Source of the DNA: DASSFG01 sp035547915
GTDB taxonomy: Bacteria; Planctomycetota; Planctomycetia; Pirellulales; JAICIG01
Direction: 5' to 3'
Length of the DNA: 64,000 nucleotides
Assembly (NCBI GenBank): GCA_035547915.1
Contig: DASZTS010000086.1
Location: forward strand, 32,590 to 96,589
The notes beneath the pieces are model-generated. The model was not told the origin of the DNA, ran no database searches, and saw only the letters and a list, made by a program, of their open reading frames with translations. Positions 7,796 to 17,195 of the stretch are shown piece after piece (the first letter of the stretch is position 1; every line of letters begins with the position of its first letter). The position numbers and the translations under genes were made by a program.

Positions 7796-9247
7796 CTAGG
7801 CCAAGATCGCCTCGACCACCTCGCCCGACACCATCGTCAGCCGTTCTTCCTGACCGTTGTGAGCGAACGTCAGCCCTTCGTGGTCGAGGCCGAGGAGGTG
7901 CAGAATCGTGGCGTGCAGGTCGTGGACGTGGATTCTGTTTTCCACCGCATAAAGTCCCAATTCGTCGGTGGCACCGTAAGTAAGGCCGCCGCGCACGCCG
8001 CCGCCGGCGAGCCACATGGTGAAGCCGTACGGATTGTGGTCGCGGCCATTGCCGCTCTCACTCATTGGCGTGCGGCCGAACTCACCACCCCAGATGACGA
8101 GCGTGCTCTCCAGCAGGCCCCGCTGCTTGAGATCGGCGAGCAAGCCCGCGATCGGCCGGTCGCTCTCGCGGCAATAGCGGGCGTGGTTTCCTTCCACGTT
8201 GCTGTGCGCGTCCCATTTGCTTCCCGAGCCCGAATAGATCTGCACGAAGCGCACGCCTCGTTCGACGAGCCGCCGGGCCAGCAAACAATTGCGGCCCATC
8301 CGTTGCGTTTCCTTCTGGTCGATCCCGTATAGGTCGAGGGTCGCCTCTGTCTCGCGGCGCAGGTCGACGGCTTCCGGAGCGGCGGCTTGCATGCGATAGG
8401 CCAATTCGTAGGCCGCGATGCGGGCTTCGAGCTGATCGTCTTCGGCACGTGCTTGCCGGTGGCGGCGGTTGAGTTGCTGGATAAAGTCGAGCTTGCTCCG
8501 CTGGTCTTGTGCCGCGGCGTTGGAGGGAGCGAGGTACAGGATCGGCGAGTCGCCCTCGCGGAACTTCGTGCCCTGGTACGTGGCCGGCATGAAACCCGTG
8601 CCCCAGTTGCGGTTTCCGCCGGGCGGCTCTTCGGGATAGTCGGCCAGCACGACGAAGCCGGGCAGGTCGGTGTTCTCGCTCCCCAACCCGTAAATGGCCC
8701 ACGAGCCGAGGCACGGTCGGCCGCCCAAGATGCTGCCCGTGTTCATCTGGCACACGCTGCCGACATGATTCAACCCGTCGGCATGGCAGCTACGCAGCAG
8801 CGCTATCTCATCGACATGCCGGGCGATCTCCGGATACCAGTCGCTGACCCAGGTGCCCGACTCGCCGTGTCGCGAAAAGGTGCGCCGCGAACCCAAGAGC
8901 GGTGTGTACGCCGTGCGGCCCATGGCCGTTACGGGTCGTGTAAAACTGTCTGGCAGCGGCTGACCGTCGAGCCGCGTGAGTTCCGGCTTCGGATCGAAGA
9001 GGTCGACATGGCTTGGGCCGCCATCCAAAAAGCACCAGATAACGCTCTTGGCCCGAGGGGCGAAGTGCGGCGGCCTGCGAGCGAGGGGGTTCGATTCGCC
9101 GAGCGACGGCGCGGCGGCCACACTTTTGGCCAGGAGCGACGTCAAGGCCAAGGCACCAAAACCGCCCCCCGCTTCGAGCAAGAACTGCCGGCGCGAGCCG
9201 GGCACAATGTGGTGTGGGCGGCGCGACCTGTTTCCGTCAATCGACAT
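7796..9247 (-). CDS. DUF1501 family secreted protein
   Basis: 483 residues with a Tat-type signal containing SRRQFLLEAGGGFGALALTS. Core blocks match the family: SVIWCFLDGGPSHVDLFDPKP near residue 70, GVRFVQIYSGSGSKWDAH near 340, LVIWGGEFGRTPMSESGNG near 385 and GFTMWLAGGGVRGG near 410. Its start overlaps the end of the upstream DUF1549/DUF1553 gene by 11 bp (9237-9247), which points to translational coupling and a shared function. It is closer in sequence pattern to the DUF1501 protein at 1489 than to that at 6319. Substrate and reaction are unknown. Confidence 0.93.
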   Translation of the reverse strand: MSIDGNRSRRPHHIVPGSRRQFLLEAGGGFGALALTSLLAKSVAAAPSLGESNPLARRPPHFAPRAKSVIWCFLDGGPSHVDLFDPKPELTRLDGQPLPDSFTRPVTAMGRTAYTPLLGSRRTFSRHGESGTWVSDWYPEIARHVDEIALLRSCHADGLNHVGSVCQMNTGSILGGRPCLGSWAIYGLGSENTDLPGFVVLADYPEEPPGGNRNWGTGFMPATYQGTKFREGDSPILYLAPSNAAAQDQRSKLDFIQQLNRRHRQARAEDDQLEARIAAYELAYRMQAAAPEAVDLRRETEATLDLYGIDQKETQRMGRNCLLARRLVERGVRFVQIYSGSGSKWDAHSNVEGNHARYCRESDRPIAGLLADLKQRGLLESTLVIWGGEFGRTPMSESGNGRDHNPYGFTMWLAGGGVRGGLTYGATDELGLYAVENRIHVHDLHATILHLLGLDHEGLTFAHNGQEERLTMVSGEVVEAILA

Positions 9248-11480
9248 ACAAGAACTCGTTGGCGTTGATCAGCGCGTGGCAGAAATCGGCGACGGCGTTG
9301 TCGATCGATCGGCCGCCACCCGCGGATGAACCGGCCTCGTCCGCAGCCTGTCCATTTGCCAGGCGAGACTGCACGAAGGCGACGGCCGTTGCGATTTCAT
9401 CCTCGGCAGCCGGCCGGCCGAACGCCTGGCGGTACGCCGTCGAGACAAGGGCGGTCAGATCTGCACCGTGTCGGGCCAGCAATCGTTCCGACCAACGGCG
9501 CGCCTGCTCGATCGCCAACTCGCCGTTGAGCAAGGCCAGCGATTGCGGCGCCGTGGTGGTCTCGGCCCGCCGCGGACAACTGTGATGCATGTCGGGCTGA
9601 TCGAAGGCCTCGAACAGTGGATAGTGCAGATTGCGTTTCGCGAGCACGTACACCGATCGCCGATCGCGATCTTCCCGTCGCTCGTCCGGCGACCAGGCGT
9701 ACGATTTGCTCAGGCCGTTCGGTAACGCGGGACGTGCGCTCGCACCGAACATCCGTCGATTCATCGCGCCGCTGACGCAGAGCAGCGAGTCGCGTAACGT
9801 CTCGCCCTCGAGCCGCCGGCGCCGGGCATGCCACAGCAGCCGGTTCTGTGGATCGCGTTCGGCAGCCAGCTTGCTTCCTGGCGACGAATCGACGCGCGAG
9901 GTCTGCCGATAGGCCGCCGAGGTGACCAGCAGCCGGTGGATGTGTTTCACGTCCCAACCACTCTCGACGAGTTCGACGGCGAGCCAATCGAGCAGCTCTC
10001 GGTGGGTGGGCGCATCGCCCTGACCGCCAAAATCGTTCGGGGTCGGAACGATGCCCACCCCGAAATGCTGTTGCCAGATGCGGTTGACGATCACGCGCGA
10101 CGTCAGCGGGTGATCGGGACGCACGAGCCAACCGGCCAAGGCCGTCCGCCGCCCCGTGCTGGCACTGCCGCTGCCCGGCGAACTCACCGCGGCGGCCGTG
10201 TCGCCGAGAAAGGCCGGAAAGCCCGGCAGCAACTCTTCGGCCGGCTTATGCCAGGCGCCTCCCGTGAGCAGCCACGTCACCGGCGCGGTACGGCCGACGT
10301 CGCCGACGGCCATTAGCGTCGGCAGCGGGGCCGGCCGCAACGAATCGAACTCCTTCAGCTTCGCCTGCAAATCCTGGTAGCGCAGTTTGTCTTCGGCCGA
10401 GAGCTTGTTGACGATATCGGCCTCTTTGGGCTCGGCCTGCTTCAGCGCCATGCGAGCGATCTGTTCTTGGTAGGGCGTGCGCTCCGCGGCAGGCACGTCG
10501 ACCGCCTGCCGTATTTCCGCACGGAACTTGCCCAAGCCGTACTCGCGCAATTGGGCACGTTTGGCGGCCAGCAATTCATCGATCTGCGCACGCACTTCGG
10601 CCGTCGCTTCCCGCCAGGTCGCAAGCTGGTGGCGGTAGCGCTCGGCCTCTTCGGGCGTCGCGTCAGGCACGTCATCGCGCGGCACGAGCGGCGAAAAGAA
10701 CGCCTGCAATCGGAAGTAGTCGGTCTGCGCGATGTCGTCGAATTTGTGGTCGTGACATTGTGCGCAGCCCATCGTCAGGCCCATGAAGGCCACCGAGGTC
10801 GTCGCCGTGACGTCATCCAAGATTTCCTGCCGGCGCTGTTCAAGGTTGGCGGCGTTGTATTCGTCGGGATAGAGACGGTTGTAACCCGTGGCGGCGAGCG
10901 CCAACGGACTATCGGGCTGAAGTTCGTCCCCCGCCAACTGCCAAGCCACAAAACGATCGTACGGCAGATTGTCGTTCAGCGCCCGGATGACAAAGTCGCG
11001 ATATTTGTATGCCGTCGGACGAAGTTCGTCGGCCTTGAAGCCGTCGGTCTCGGCGTAGCGCACCAGATCGAGCCATCGCTCGGCGGCGCGCTCACCGAAC
11101 GCAGGCGACGCGAGAAGGCGATCGACCTGCCGATCGTAGGCATCGGGCCGGCCGTCTTCCAAGAAGGCCTGCTGTTCCTCCTCGGTGGGTGGCAACCCGA
11201 GGAGGTCGAACGAGAGTCGCCGCAAGAGAGTGAGTTTGTCGGCAGCCGGACTGGCGGTCAGTCCGGCCGCTTCGAGTTTCGCCAGCACGAAGCGATCGAT
11301 GGGGTTGATGCACCAACCGGGGTCATTCGTGGCGGGAGGAGAGGGACGCTGCGGCGGGCGGAAGGGCCAATCGCCGTGGCTGAAGGTGGTCGGCGTTTCA
11401 CCCTGCACCGGCCGACAACAAACAGTCAGCGCGACGAGGCTTAGGACCCAAAAAGAGTACGAACGTGGCACGAGACGCAC
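9237..11480 (-). CDS. DUF1549/DUF1553 secreted protein
   Basis: About 747 residues. After an N-terminal hydrophobic signal comes DUF1549 (PIDRFVLAKLEAAGL, LRRLSFDLLGLPPTEEE, ERAAERWLDLVRYAETDGF, then CAQCHDHKFDDIAQTDYF), a charged helical middle (about residues 300-400), and DUF1553 (PLTSRVIVNRIWQQHFGVGIV, FGGQGDAPTHRELLDWLA, LLVTSAAYRQTSR, TTTAPQSLALLNG). The CAQCH stretch is a CxxCH haem c motif inside DUF1549. The start is uncertain: GTG at 11480 follows GGGGAGG closely, while TTG at 11492 and GTG at 11471 are alternatives. It is the promoter-proximal gene of a two-gene operon with the overlapping DUF1501 gene. Export is clear; the function is not known. Confidence 0.93.
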   Translation of the reverse strand: MRLVPRSYSFWVLSLVALTVCCRPVQGETPTTFSHGDWPFRPPQRPSPPATNDPGWCINPIDRFVLAKLEAAGLTASPAADKLTLLRRLSFDLLGLPPTEEEQQAFLEDGRPDAYDRQVDRLLASPAFGERAAERWLDLVRYAETDGFKADELRPTAYKYRDFVIRALNDNLPYDRFVAWQLAGDELQPDSPLALAATGYNRLYPDEYNAANLEQRRQEILDDVTATTSVAFMGLTMGCAQCHDHKFDDIAQTDYFRLQAFFSPLVPRDDVPDATPEEAERYRHQLATWREATAEVRAQIDELLAAKRAQLREYGLGKFRAEIRQAVDVPAAERTPYQEQIARMALKQAEPKEADIVNKLSAEDKLRYQDLQAKLKEFDSLRPAPLPTLMAVGDVGRTAPVTWLLTGGAWHKPAEELLPGFPAFLGDTAAAVSSPGSGSASTGRRTALAGWLVRPDHPLTSRVIVNRIWQQHFGVGIVPTPNDFGGQGDAPTHRELLDWLAVELVESGWDVKHIHRLLVTSAAYRQTSRVDSSPGSKLAAERDPQNRLLWHARRRRLEGETLRDSLLCVSGAMNRRMFGASARPALPNGLSKSYAWSPDERREDRDRRSVYVLAKRNLHYPLFEAFDQPDMHHSCPRRAETTTAPQSLALLNGELAIEQARRWSERLLARHGADLTALVSTAYRQAFGRPAAEDEIATAVAFVQSRLANGQAADEAGSSAGGGRSIDNAVADFCHALINANEFLYVD

Positions 11481-11997
11481 GAACCTCCCCAAAGAGTTTC
11501 GCCAGCGACGCGAGCGAGTTGGTCAACCAGCGCCAGACAGATCGGTGATTCTAGCGTGCCTGCCCCCAATTGTCGATTTTCTAACGCATGTCTGAGGCTG
11601 ACGTCGCCATGGTTTGGAGGTTATCGCCTGTGTCATCACCGGCGGCCCAGAACAGCATCTTGGGCACGTCGTCGAATTATCTGATCACACCGATCCGCGC
11701 GTCCGACTTGGTAGTTTTTGCCATCATTTTATACCATCGCTGCCCATTATTTAGGCAGTCCGGTGTTGCTGGTAGGACGGGTAGTTTTTGACGTAAGATG
11801 CTTGCCTTTTTCGGTTTGTGCGATACGATGCCGTCTTGCGCAGGGAGAGTCGGCACCCGACTTGCTTTCGCAGAGCGGATTCATTCGCAACCGCATGGCC
11901 CACATGTCCTGGCGAATGTCCATTCGGTGACGCAATGAAATCGGGGCGCGTCCGTAACTCCTTCTGGTCTTTGGTCGATCTATTTAGCGAGGAAACT
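11481..11997. other. Divergent intergenic region upstream of glnA
   Basis: About 500 bp without a convincing gene. It contains an 11-bp direct repeat, GGTAGTTTTTG, at 11710-11720 and 11780-11790 (70 bp apart), an imperfect inverted repeat CTGCC...GGCAG near 11740-11758, and the sigma-54-like site at 11851-11866. The AT-rich part (11700-11830) is the likely regulatory zone for glnA. Confidence 0.5.
11851..11866 (+). promoter_or_regulatory. Sigma-54-like (-24/-12) promoter of glnA
   Basis: CGGCACCCGACTTGCT matches the TGGCACG-N4-TTGCW consensus except for the first T and the seventh base. The GG (11852-11853) and GC (11864-11865) are separated by exactly ten bases, as required. The predicted transcript start is about 11877, roughly 120 bp upstream of the glnA GTG. 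glnA is a classic RpoN/NtrC target in many bacteria, which raises the plausibility. No NtrC-type palindrome was recognised upstream. Confidence 0.55.
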
Positions 11998-13410
11998 GTG
12001 AAACCCAAAGAGGTACTGGCTCTCTGCCGAGAAAAAGACGTCAAGGCAGTCGATCTGCGATTCATGGACTTCCCGGGACTCTGGCAGCACTTCACCATCC
12101 CGGTCAACAAGCTCGACGAGGACGTGTTTGAAGACGGCCTCGGTTTCGACGGTTCCAGCATTCGCGGCTGGCAGGCGATCAACGAAAGCGACATGATCCT
12201 GGTGCCGCAGCCCGAAACGGCCGTACTCGATCCGTTCACGGCGTTGCCCACGATCAGCATGGTCTGCAACATCCAGGATCCGATCACGCGCGAGGACTAT
12301 TCGCGCGACCCGCGCAATGTGGCCCGCAAGGCGGTGAACTACTTGAAGAGCACGGGCATCGCCGACACGTGCTTCATCGGCCCCGAGGCCGAATTCTTCA
12401 TCTTCGACGACATCCGCTTCGATGCCAGTGCCCACCAAGCCTTCTATCACATCGATAGCATCGAAGGCGAATGGAACCGGGGCCGTGTCGAAAGCCCCAA
12501 CCTGGGGTACAAGCTGCGCCACAAGGAAGGTTACTTCCCGGTGCCGCCCGCCGACCAGTTGATGGACATCCGCAACGAGATGATGCAGACGATGATCGAG
12601 TGCGGCATGGACGTCGAGGCGCAGCACCACGAGGTGGCTACCGCCGGCCAATGCGAGATCGACCTGCGCTTCCAGGATCTCGTGAAGATGGCCGACTACA
12701 TGTGCTTGTACAAGTACATCATCAAGAACGTCGCCAAGAAGTACAACAAGACGGTGACGTTCATGCCCAAGCCCCTCTACGGCGACAACGGCTCGGGCAT
12801 GCATACTCACATTTCGCTGTGGAAGCAGGGCGAACCCCTCTTCGCGGGCAGCGGGTATGCCGGATTGAGCGACATGGCGCTGCACGCCATCGGCGGTCTG
12901 TTGCGGCATGCTCCGTCGATCCTGGCCTTCTCGAACCCGACCACCAACAGCTACAAGCGCTTGGTGCCGGGCTACGAAGCGCCGGTCAATCTGGCCTACT
13001 CGCAACGGAATCGCTCGGCCTCGTGCCGCATTCCGATGTACAGCCCCAGCCCGAAGGCGAAGCGGGTCGAGTTCCGCTGCCCCGACCCGAGCTGCAATCC
13101 CTACCTCTCGTTCTCGGCGATGCTGATGGCCGTGATCGACGGGATTCAGAACAAGATCAACCCGGGCGATCCGCTCGACAAGGACATCTACGACCTCTCG
13201 CCCGAAGAGCTGGCCGAGGTACCCAAGACTCCCGGCTCTCTCGACGAGGCACTCGACGCGTTGGAAAAGAACCACGCGTTCCTGTTGCGCGGCGACGTCT
13301 TCACCGAAGACGTGATCAGCACCTGGGTCAAATACAAGCGAGAGAAGGAAGTCGATGCCATGCGGTTGCGTCCGCATCCGTACGAGTTCTGCCTCTACTA
13401 CGACATTTAG
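11998..13410 (+). CDS. glnA: Glutamine synthetase, type I
   Basis: 470 residues, the normal length for GSI, if translation starts at the GTG at 11998; this codon follows a GAGG site and matches the family N-terminus (VKPKEVLALCREKDVKAVDL). An ATG at 11935 is in frame but would add an atypical extension. The enzyme condenses glutamate, ammonia and ATP to glutamine in the cytoplasm. Visible signatures are GFDGSSIRGWQAINESDM, the metal-binding FIGPEAEFFIFD, GQCEIDLRF, the ATP-site block MPKPLYGDNGSGMHTHIS and NRSASCRIP. The KDIYDLSPEE segment keeps the Tyr that GlnE adenylylates in the GSI-beta subclass, so covalent control is possible. A sigma-54-like promoter lies upstream and a palindromic element directly downstream. 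Confidence 0.98.
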   Translation: MKPKEVLALCREKDVKAVDLRFMDFPGLWQHFTIPVNKLDEDVFEDGLGFDGSSIRGWQAINESDMILVPQPETAVLDPFTALPTISMVCNIQDPITREDYSRDPRNVARKAVNYLKSTGIADTCFIGPEAEFFIFDDIRFDASAHQAFYHIDSIEGEWNRGRVESPNLGYKLRHKEGYFPVPPADQLMDIRNEMMQTMIECGMDVEAQHHEVATAGQCEIDLRFQDLVKMADYMCLYKYIIKNVAKKYNKTVTFMPKPLYGDNGSGMHTHISLWKQGEPLFAGSGYAGLSDMALHAIGGLLRHAPSILAFSNPTTNSYKRLVPGYEAPVNLAYSQRNRSASCRIPMYSPSPKAKRVEFRCPDPSCNPYLSFSAMLMAVIDGIQNKINPGDPLDKDIYDLSPEELAEVPKTPGSLDEALDALEKNHAFLLRGDVFTEDVISTWVKYKREKEVDAMRLRPHPYEFCLYYDI

Positions 13411-13509
13411 GAGCAACCGACGAAACCGGATCGAGCTTCACAAAATCGGCGTTCCACCGTCGATTTTTGGCCCGCGGCGCTCCGGCTTCCAGGTTTTGTC
13501 AACCGCTCT
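13411..13509. repeat. AGAGC palindromic element, copy C
   Basis: A 99-bp copy in the opposite orientation to copy B, starting immediately after the glnA stop codon and ending in GCTCT. It keeps the outer arms (GAGCAACCGACGAAACCGG at the left) and the inner AAAATCGGC...GTCGATTTTT hairpin. It sits between the convergent glnA and msrA genes, where a hairpin could also end transcription. Confidence 0.85.
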
Positions 13510-13681
13510 CAGCGGCCCTGGGTACGAAAACTAGCGCCGCACACAATAGTCGAAACCATGATTCCGGGCTGGTGGCTTAGGCCGCCGGCCCGGTTTCTTG
13601 CGCCGGTTTGTGGCTACGCGATCTGCGATGCTTTATTCATCAATCGCGTCTTCGGCCAGACTTCGCGCCGCCATCGGTCGG

Positions 13682-14443
13682 CTATTCGGCACTTTCGCTC
13701 TGCGCCGGGTCTTTCAGCTTCTCGCGAAAGACCTTCTTCACCTTGCTTACCTTGGGACGGATGACCGCCATGCAGTAGGGCTGACTCTTGTTCAGGTTGT
13801 AATAATCTTGGTGGTTTTGCTCGGCCGGGTAGAACTCCGAGAATTCCGTGATCTCGGTGACGATCGGCTTGCGGAAGGCGTGCTCCTCTTCGAGCTTTTT
13901 CTTGTAATGCTCCGCCAACTCCTTCTGCCGCGGAGTGTGGTAGAAGATCGCGGAGCGGTATTGGGTGCCGACGTCGTTCCCTTGGCGGTTGAGCGTGGTC
14001 GGGTCGTGCGTTTCCCAGAACACCTCGAGCAGTTCGGGGTAGGCGATCTCGTTGGGATCGAACGTGATCTGGATCACTTCGGCGTGGCCGGTCTCGCCGG
14101 TGCAAACCTGCTTGTATGTGGGGTTCTCGGTGATGCCACCGCTATAGCCGGAGACGACGGAGCGGACTCCCTTGAGCTGCTGAAACACGGCCTCGCTGCA
14201 CCAGAAGCAGCCGCTGCCGAAGGTGGCTTTCTCAAGCCCACGGGAACCTGTCTGGGCGGCCGACTCGGTTGACTCGTCCATCTTCTTCTCCTGGGCTTGC
14301 TTTTGATCGCGATCCGATTTCGTACCTGTCGCGGGCTTCTTGGCGCGCGGTGCCTTGGCGGCCACCAGCGCGGTCGCCGAGATCGCTACCAGAACACCGC
14401 CGACGACCGTTGCCACGACGGCGCCACGTGTGACCACCGGCAT
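13682..14443 (-). CDS. msrA: Peptide methionine-S-oxide reductase MsrA, membrane-anchored or exported
   Basis: 253 residues. The start at 14443 has AGAGG a few bases upstream. Residues 5-30 form a hydrophobic signal or anchor (VVTRGAVVATVVGGVLVAIS), followed by a Lys-rich linker, so the enzyme probably works outside the cytoplasmic membrane. The MsrA domain begins near residue 70: ATFGSGCFWCSEAVF with the catalytic Cys, VVSGYSGG, YKQVCTGETGHAEVI, FDPNEIAYPELLEVFW, DPTTLNRQGNDVGTQYRS and EQNHQDYY. It reduces methionine S-sulfoxide in proteins. It converges with glnA and diverges from the symporter gene. No MsrB domain is attached. Confidence 0.96.
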   Translation of the reverse strand: MPVVTRGAVVATVVGGVLVAISATALVAAKAPRAKKPATGTKSDRDQKQAQEKKMDESTESAAQTGSRGLEKATFGSGCFWCSEAVFQQLKGVRSVVSGYSGGITENPTYKQVCTGETGHAEVIQITFDPNEIAYPELLEVFWETHDPTTLNRQGNDVGTQYRSAIFYHTPRQKELAEHYKKKLEEEHAFRKPIVTEITEFSEFYPAEQNHQDYYNLNKSQPYCMAVIRPKVSKVKKVFREKLKDPAQSESAE

Positions 14444-14650
14444 GATTCGCCTCTGCTGAGTTGGTTTGGTGGGCTCACCGAGCAAACAACCACAGCGCAT
14501 TGTATGCAGCGAGCGGCGCGGTGCCAAATTCGTGTCGAGCCTCGCCGCCTGGTGCGCCTGTGCCGGTCGGAGCGAATGACCGGCGATGGCATCGCCTGGT
14601 GCAGTCGACTATGATTGCAGCCTTCGCACCCTTCTCCTTCGGCGCCAGCC

Positions 14651-16303
14651 ATGCTCGGATCGTTCTTGCTCTTGGCCGAGGCCGGCGAATTGCCGCTCGA
14701 TTGGTTGGATTTTACCGTCCTCGTGGGGAGCGTGCTCGCGGTGGCGGCCTATGGCATGTACATGGGCCGGCGCGAGGAAGGGACCGCGGACTATTTTTTG
14801 GCCGGACGTAGCGTGGCCTGGTGGGCGGTGGCCGGTTCCATCTTCGGTACCAACGTCAGCTCGCACCATCTCGTCGGCATGATGGGCGCCGGGCTGAAAG
14901 AAGGGTTCGCCCAGGCTAATTTTGAATTCGGAGCCATCTGCGGGTTGTTGATGCTGTGCTATTTCTTTCTGCCGCTCTATCGGCGGATGGGAGTCTATAC
15001 GCTCAGCGAATATCTGGGACGCCGTTACGACGACCGCAGCCGGTTTCTCTATTCGGTCACCAACATGGCCTTTCTGCTCATCCAACTCTGCGGCACGCTG
15101 ATTCTGGGCGCGATCACCATCGAAGAATTGACCCGCGGCTCGCCCTACGCGGTCAGCTATGGCGCGGCCGTCTGGGGAATCTCGCTCGTGGCGGCTGCGT
15201 ACACCGGTTTCGGCGGGCTCAAGGCAGTCATTTATACCGACGTCATCCAGAGCGTCCTCTTACTGGTGGGTGCCGGCGTGATCGCGGTACTGGCCATCTC
15301 TCATCCGAACGTGGGCGGCATCTCGGGCCTATTGGCCAAGGAACCGGAAAAGTTCCACGTGTTCTTCCCGGCCGACCATCGTGAGCTTCCCTGGACGGGC
15401 GTGCTCACGGGATTGATGATCTTGCACTTCTATTATTGGGGCACCAATCAGTTCATGGTGCAGCGGGCGCTCGGTGCCAAGACCGGCTGGGACGGGCGGA
15501 TGGGCATCATCGCGGCCGGATTCTTCAAGCTGCTGATTCCCTTCCTGTGCATCGTGCCCGGCATGGCCGCCGGGTACATTCTGACCATCGATCCGCAGAC
15601 GCAGAGCGATACGGCATTCGCCGGGCTTACGCGGCAATTGCTCCCGATGGGTTATGGCCTGGTGGGTCTGGTGATGGCCGGGCTGGTGGGCGCCATCCTT
15701 TCGACCGTCGATTCGATGATGAACTCGACGGCCACGTTATTCACCTTCGATATTTATCAGAAGTACGTCGATCCCCGTGCGCCGGAGCAGCGTCTGATCT
15801 GGGTGGGACGTGCGGCGATGGCCGCGCTCGTGGGCGTGGCCATTTGGCTGTCGCTGGTATTTCGGCAGACCGAGCAAGGAGGCCGCAGCATCTTCTTGGT
15901 GATGGCGGACTACAACGCCTACCTGGTGCCCGGCGTGTTGATCGCGTTCCTCGCCGGCATCTTCCAGGCCAACGTCACGGCCACCGGTTCGTTCGCCTGC
16001 ATTCTCACGGGGCCGATCGCCTCCGTCCTGCTCGAGCGGACCGCGAAGCACGGCTTCGACCACGATCTACAGGCCTTCCACCGCGCCGGTTTGGCCGCTG
16101 CCATCAGTTACCTGGTACTCGTGGCGGTGAGTTGGATCTATCGCAGCGAGCGCAGCGACGAGAACGAGCAGTATCTGTGGTGGCGTTATCGCCGCGGGGG
16201 CGACGACGGCGAGCTTGTCCCGCGCCGCTGGTGGCAACGCGACGGATACTGGGCGGTGCTGCTCGCGGCGGCGACGGTCGCCATGTGTTGCTACTTCGCT
16301 TGA
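14651..16303 (+). CDS. Sodium:solute symporter (SSS family)
   Basis: About 550 residues with roughly 14 predicted membrane helices, in the sodium/sugar (SglT-like) branch of the SSS family. Recognisable blocks are DYFLAGRSVAWWAVAGSIFGTNVSS, where Na+ coordination occurs in this family, YRRMGVYTLSEYLGRRYD, AAAYTGFGGLKAVIYTDVIQ, GTNQFMVQRALGAKT and AILSTVDSMMNSTATLFTFDIY, which holds the Ser/Thr residues of the Na2 site. The C-terminus adds a charged cytoplasmic stretch and one last helix. I use the ATG at 14651; the frame extends 36 bp upstream. The substrate cannot be assigned from sequence; sugars are most likely given the block pattern. It is followed by a convergent ThuA-like gene. Confidence 0.93.
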   Translation: MLGSFLLLAEAGELPLDWLDFTVLVGSVLAVAAYGMYMGRREEGTADYFLAGRSVAWWAVAGSIFGTNVSSHHLVGMMGAGLKEGFAQANFEFGAICGLLMLCYFFLPLYRRMGVYTLSEYLGRRYDDRSRFLYSVTNMAFLLIQLCGTLILGAITIEELTRGSPYAVSYGAAVWGISLVAAAYTGFGGLKAVIYTDVIQSVLLLVGAGVIAVLAISHPNVGGISGLLAKEPEKFHVFFPADHRELPWTGVLTGLMILHFYYWGTNQFMVQRALGAKTGWDGRMGIIAAGFFKLLIPFLCIVPGMAAGYILTIDPQTQSDTAFAGLTRQLLPMGYGLVGLVMAGLVGAILSTVDSMMNSTATLFTFDIYQKYVDPRAPEQRLIWVGRAAMAALVGVAIWLSLVFRQTEQGGRSIFLVMADYNAYLVPGVLIAFLAGIFQANVTATGSFACILTGPIASVLLERTAKHGFDHDLQAFHRAGLAAAISYLVLVAVSWIYRSERSDENEQYLWWRYRRGGDDGELVPRRWWQRDGYWAVLLAAATVAMCCYFA

Positions 16304-17139
16304 GCCGGAGTCGCGTTCACATTCAAGATCGGCTCGGGCACATCGACCGCGATGCCCTCGGCGGGGATCGGTAGCTGCAAGGTCCAGAGCACGGCCTGAC
16401 CGACCAGGCGGCGATACGCTTCGTGCCGCCAGTTGTCGTGAAAGTGCAGCCCGCTGAAACCGAACGATCGGCCGCCGGTTGGTCGCTGCCAGGCCCAAGC
16501 CACCGTCTCTTCCCGATCTTCGATACGGACGCTGATCAACGGTTGGATCGCTTCGCGCGGCTCCGCAAACTTCAGGCGATAGTAAAACTCGTCGCGAACC
16601 TTGAGCGGCCCAATGGCCGTCAGAATCGGGTGCTTGGGGGCAGCGATCTGCCATTCCGTTTCGATCACCGCATAACGCCGATCCGGCCCTCCGTGGCAAC
16701 CGCCCGCCAGGCGGAGCATGGATTCGATGTTCGCGGCGTCCTTGGTGCCCATCGCCCAATGCAGTACGACGACCCCGCCCCCGCGCGCGACGAGCCGCGA
16801 GAAGGCCTCTTGCCGGCGCGGATCGGCGTTCAGCCACGCGGCACCTTCCGAAAGAAACAGCGCGCAACCGTCGGCGTCGGCCAGTTTCCGCGGCCCGTCC
16901 GACCACGGCTCATCGGCCCGTTCGCGGCGCACGTCCAGATTCGGAATCGGCTTCAAAATGGCTTCGAGAACCGCCACGCCAGGTAGATATTCGTGTGTCG
17001 TAGGTGGATGATTGTCTGGCGATTGACCGAGCAAGAGCAATCGCTTCGGACGAGGATTCTCGGCCGCCACGGGTCCGCTACGTAACAACAGTCCGAGCGC
17101 GGCAACGTGGCAAACCAAGAACAATCGGGAGTAATTCAT
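16291..17139 (-). CDS. ThuA-like domain secreted protein
   Basis: 282 residues starting MNYSRLFLVCHVAALGLLL, a signal peptide. The rest is a ThuA-like (trehalose-utilisation, class I glutamine-amidotransferase-like) fold: KRLLLLGQSPDNHPPTTHEY near residue 32, FSRLVARGGGVVVLHWAMG near 125, a GGCHGGPDRRYAVIETEW block near 160, DEFYYRLKF near 205, and ETVAWAWQRPTGGRSFGFSGLHFHDNW near 230. In planctomycetes such proteins often accompany carbohydrate catabolism. The gene is the last of a minus-strand run (HExxH protein, nucleosidase, nitrilase-like hydrolase, ThuA) and overlaps the 3' end of the symporter gene by 13 bp. Confidence 0.88.
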   Translation of the reverse strand: MNYSRLFLVCHVAALGLLLRSGPVAAENPRPKRLLLLGQSPDNHPPTTHEYLPGVAVLEAILKPIPNLDVRRERADEPWSDGPRKLADADGCALFLSEGAAWLNADPRRQEAFSRLVARGGGVVVLHWAMGTKDAANIESMLRLAGGCHGGPDRRYAVIETEWQIAAPKHPILTAIGPLKVRDEFYYRLKFAEPREAIQPLISVRIEDREETVAWAWQRPTGGRSFGFSGLHFHDNWRHEAYRRLVGQAVLWTLQLPIPAEGIAVDVPEPILNVNATPAQAK

Positions 17140-17195
17140 AACCGGCCTCAGGCTGGAAGCACGTTTTGAGCGGCGGCGTGGCGTCGCGATCGGAA

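Noticed and set aside
11980..13416. 478-codon minus-strand ORF opposite glnA
   Set aside because: Shadow of glnA; no family features, typical of high-GC antisense frames.
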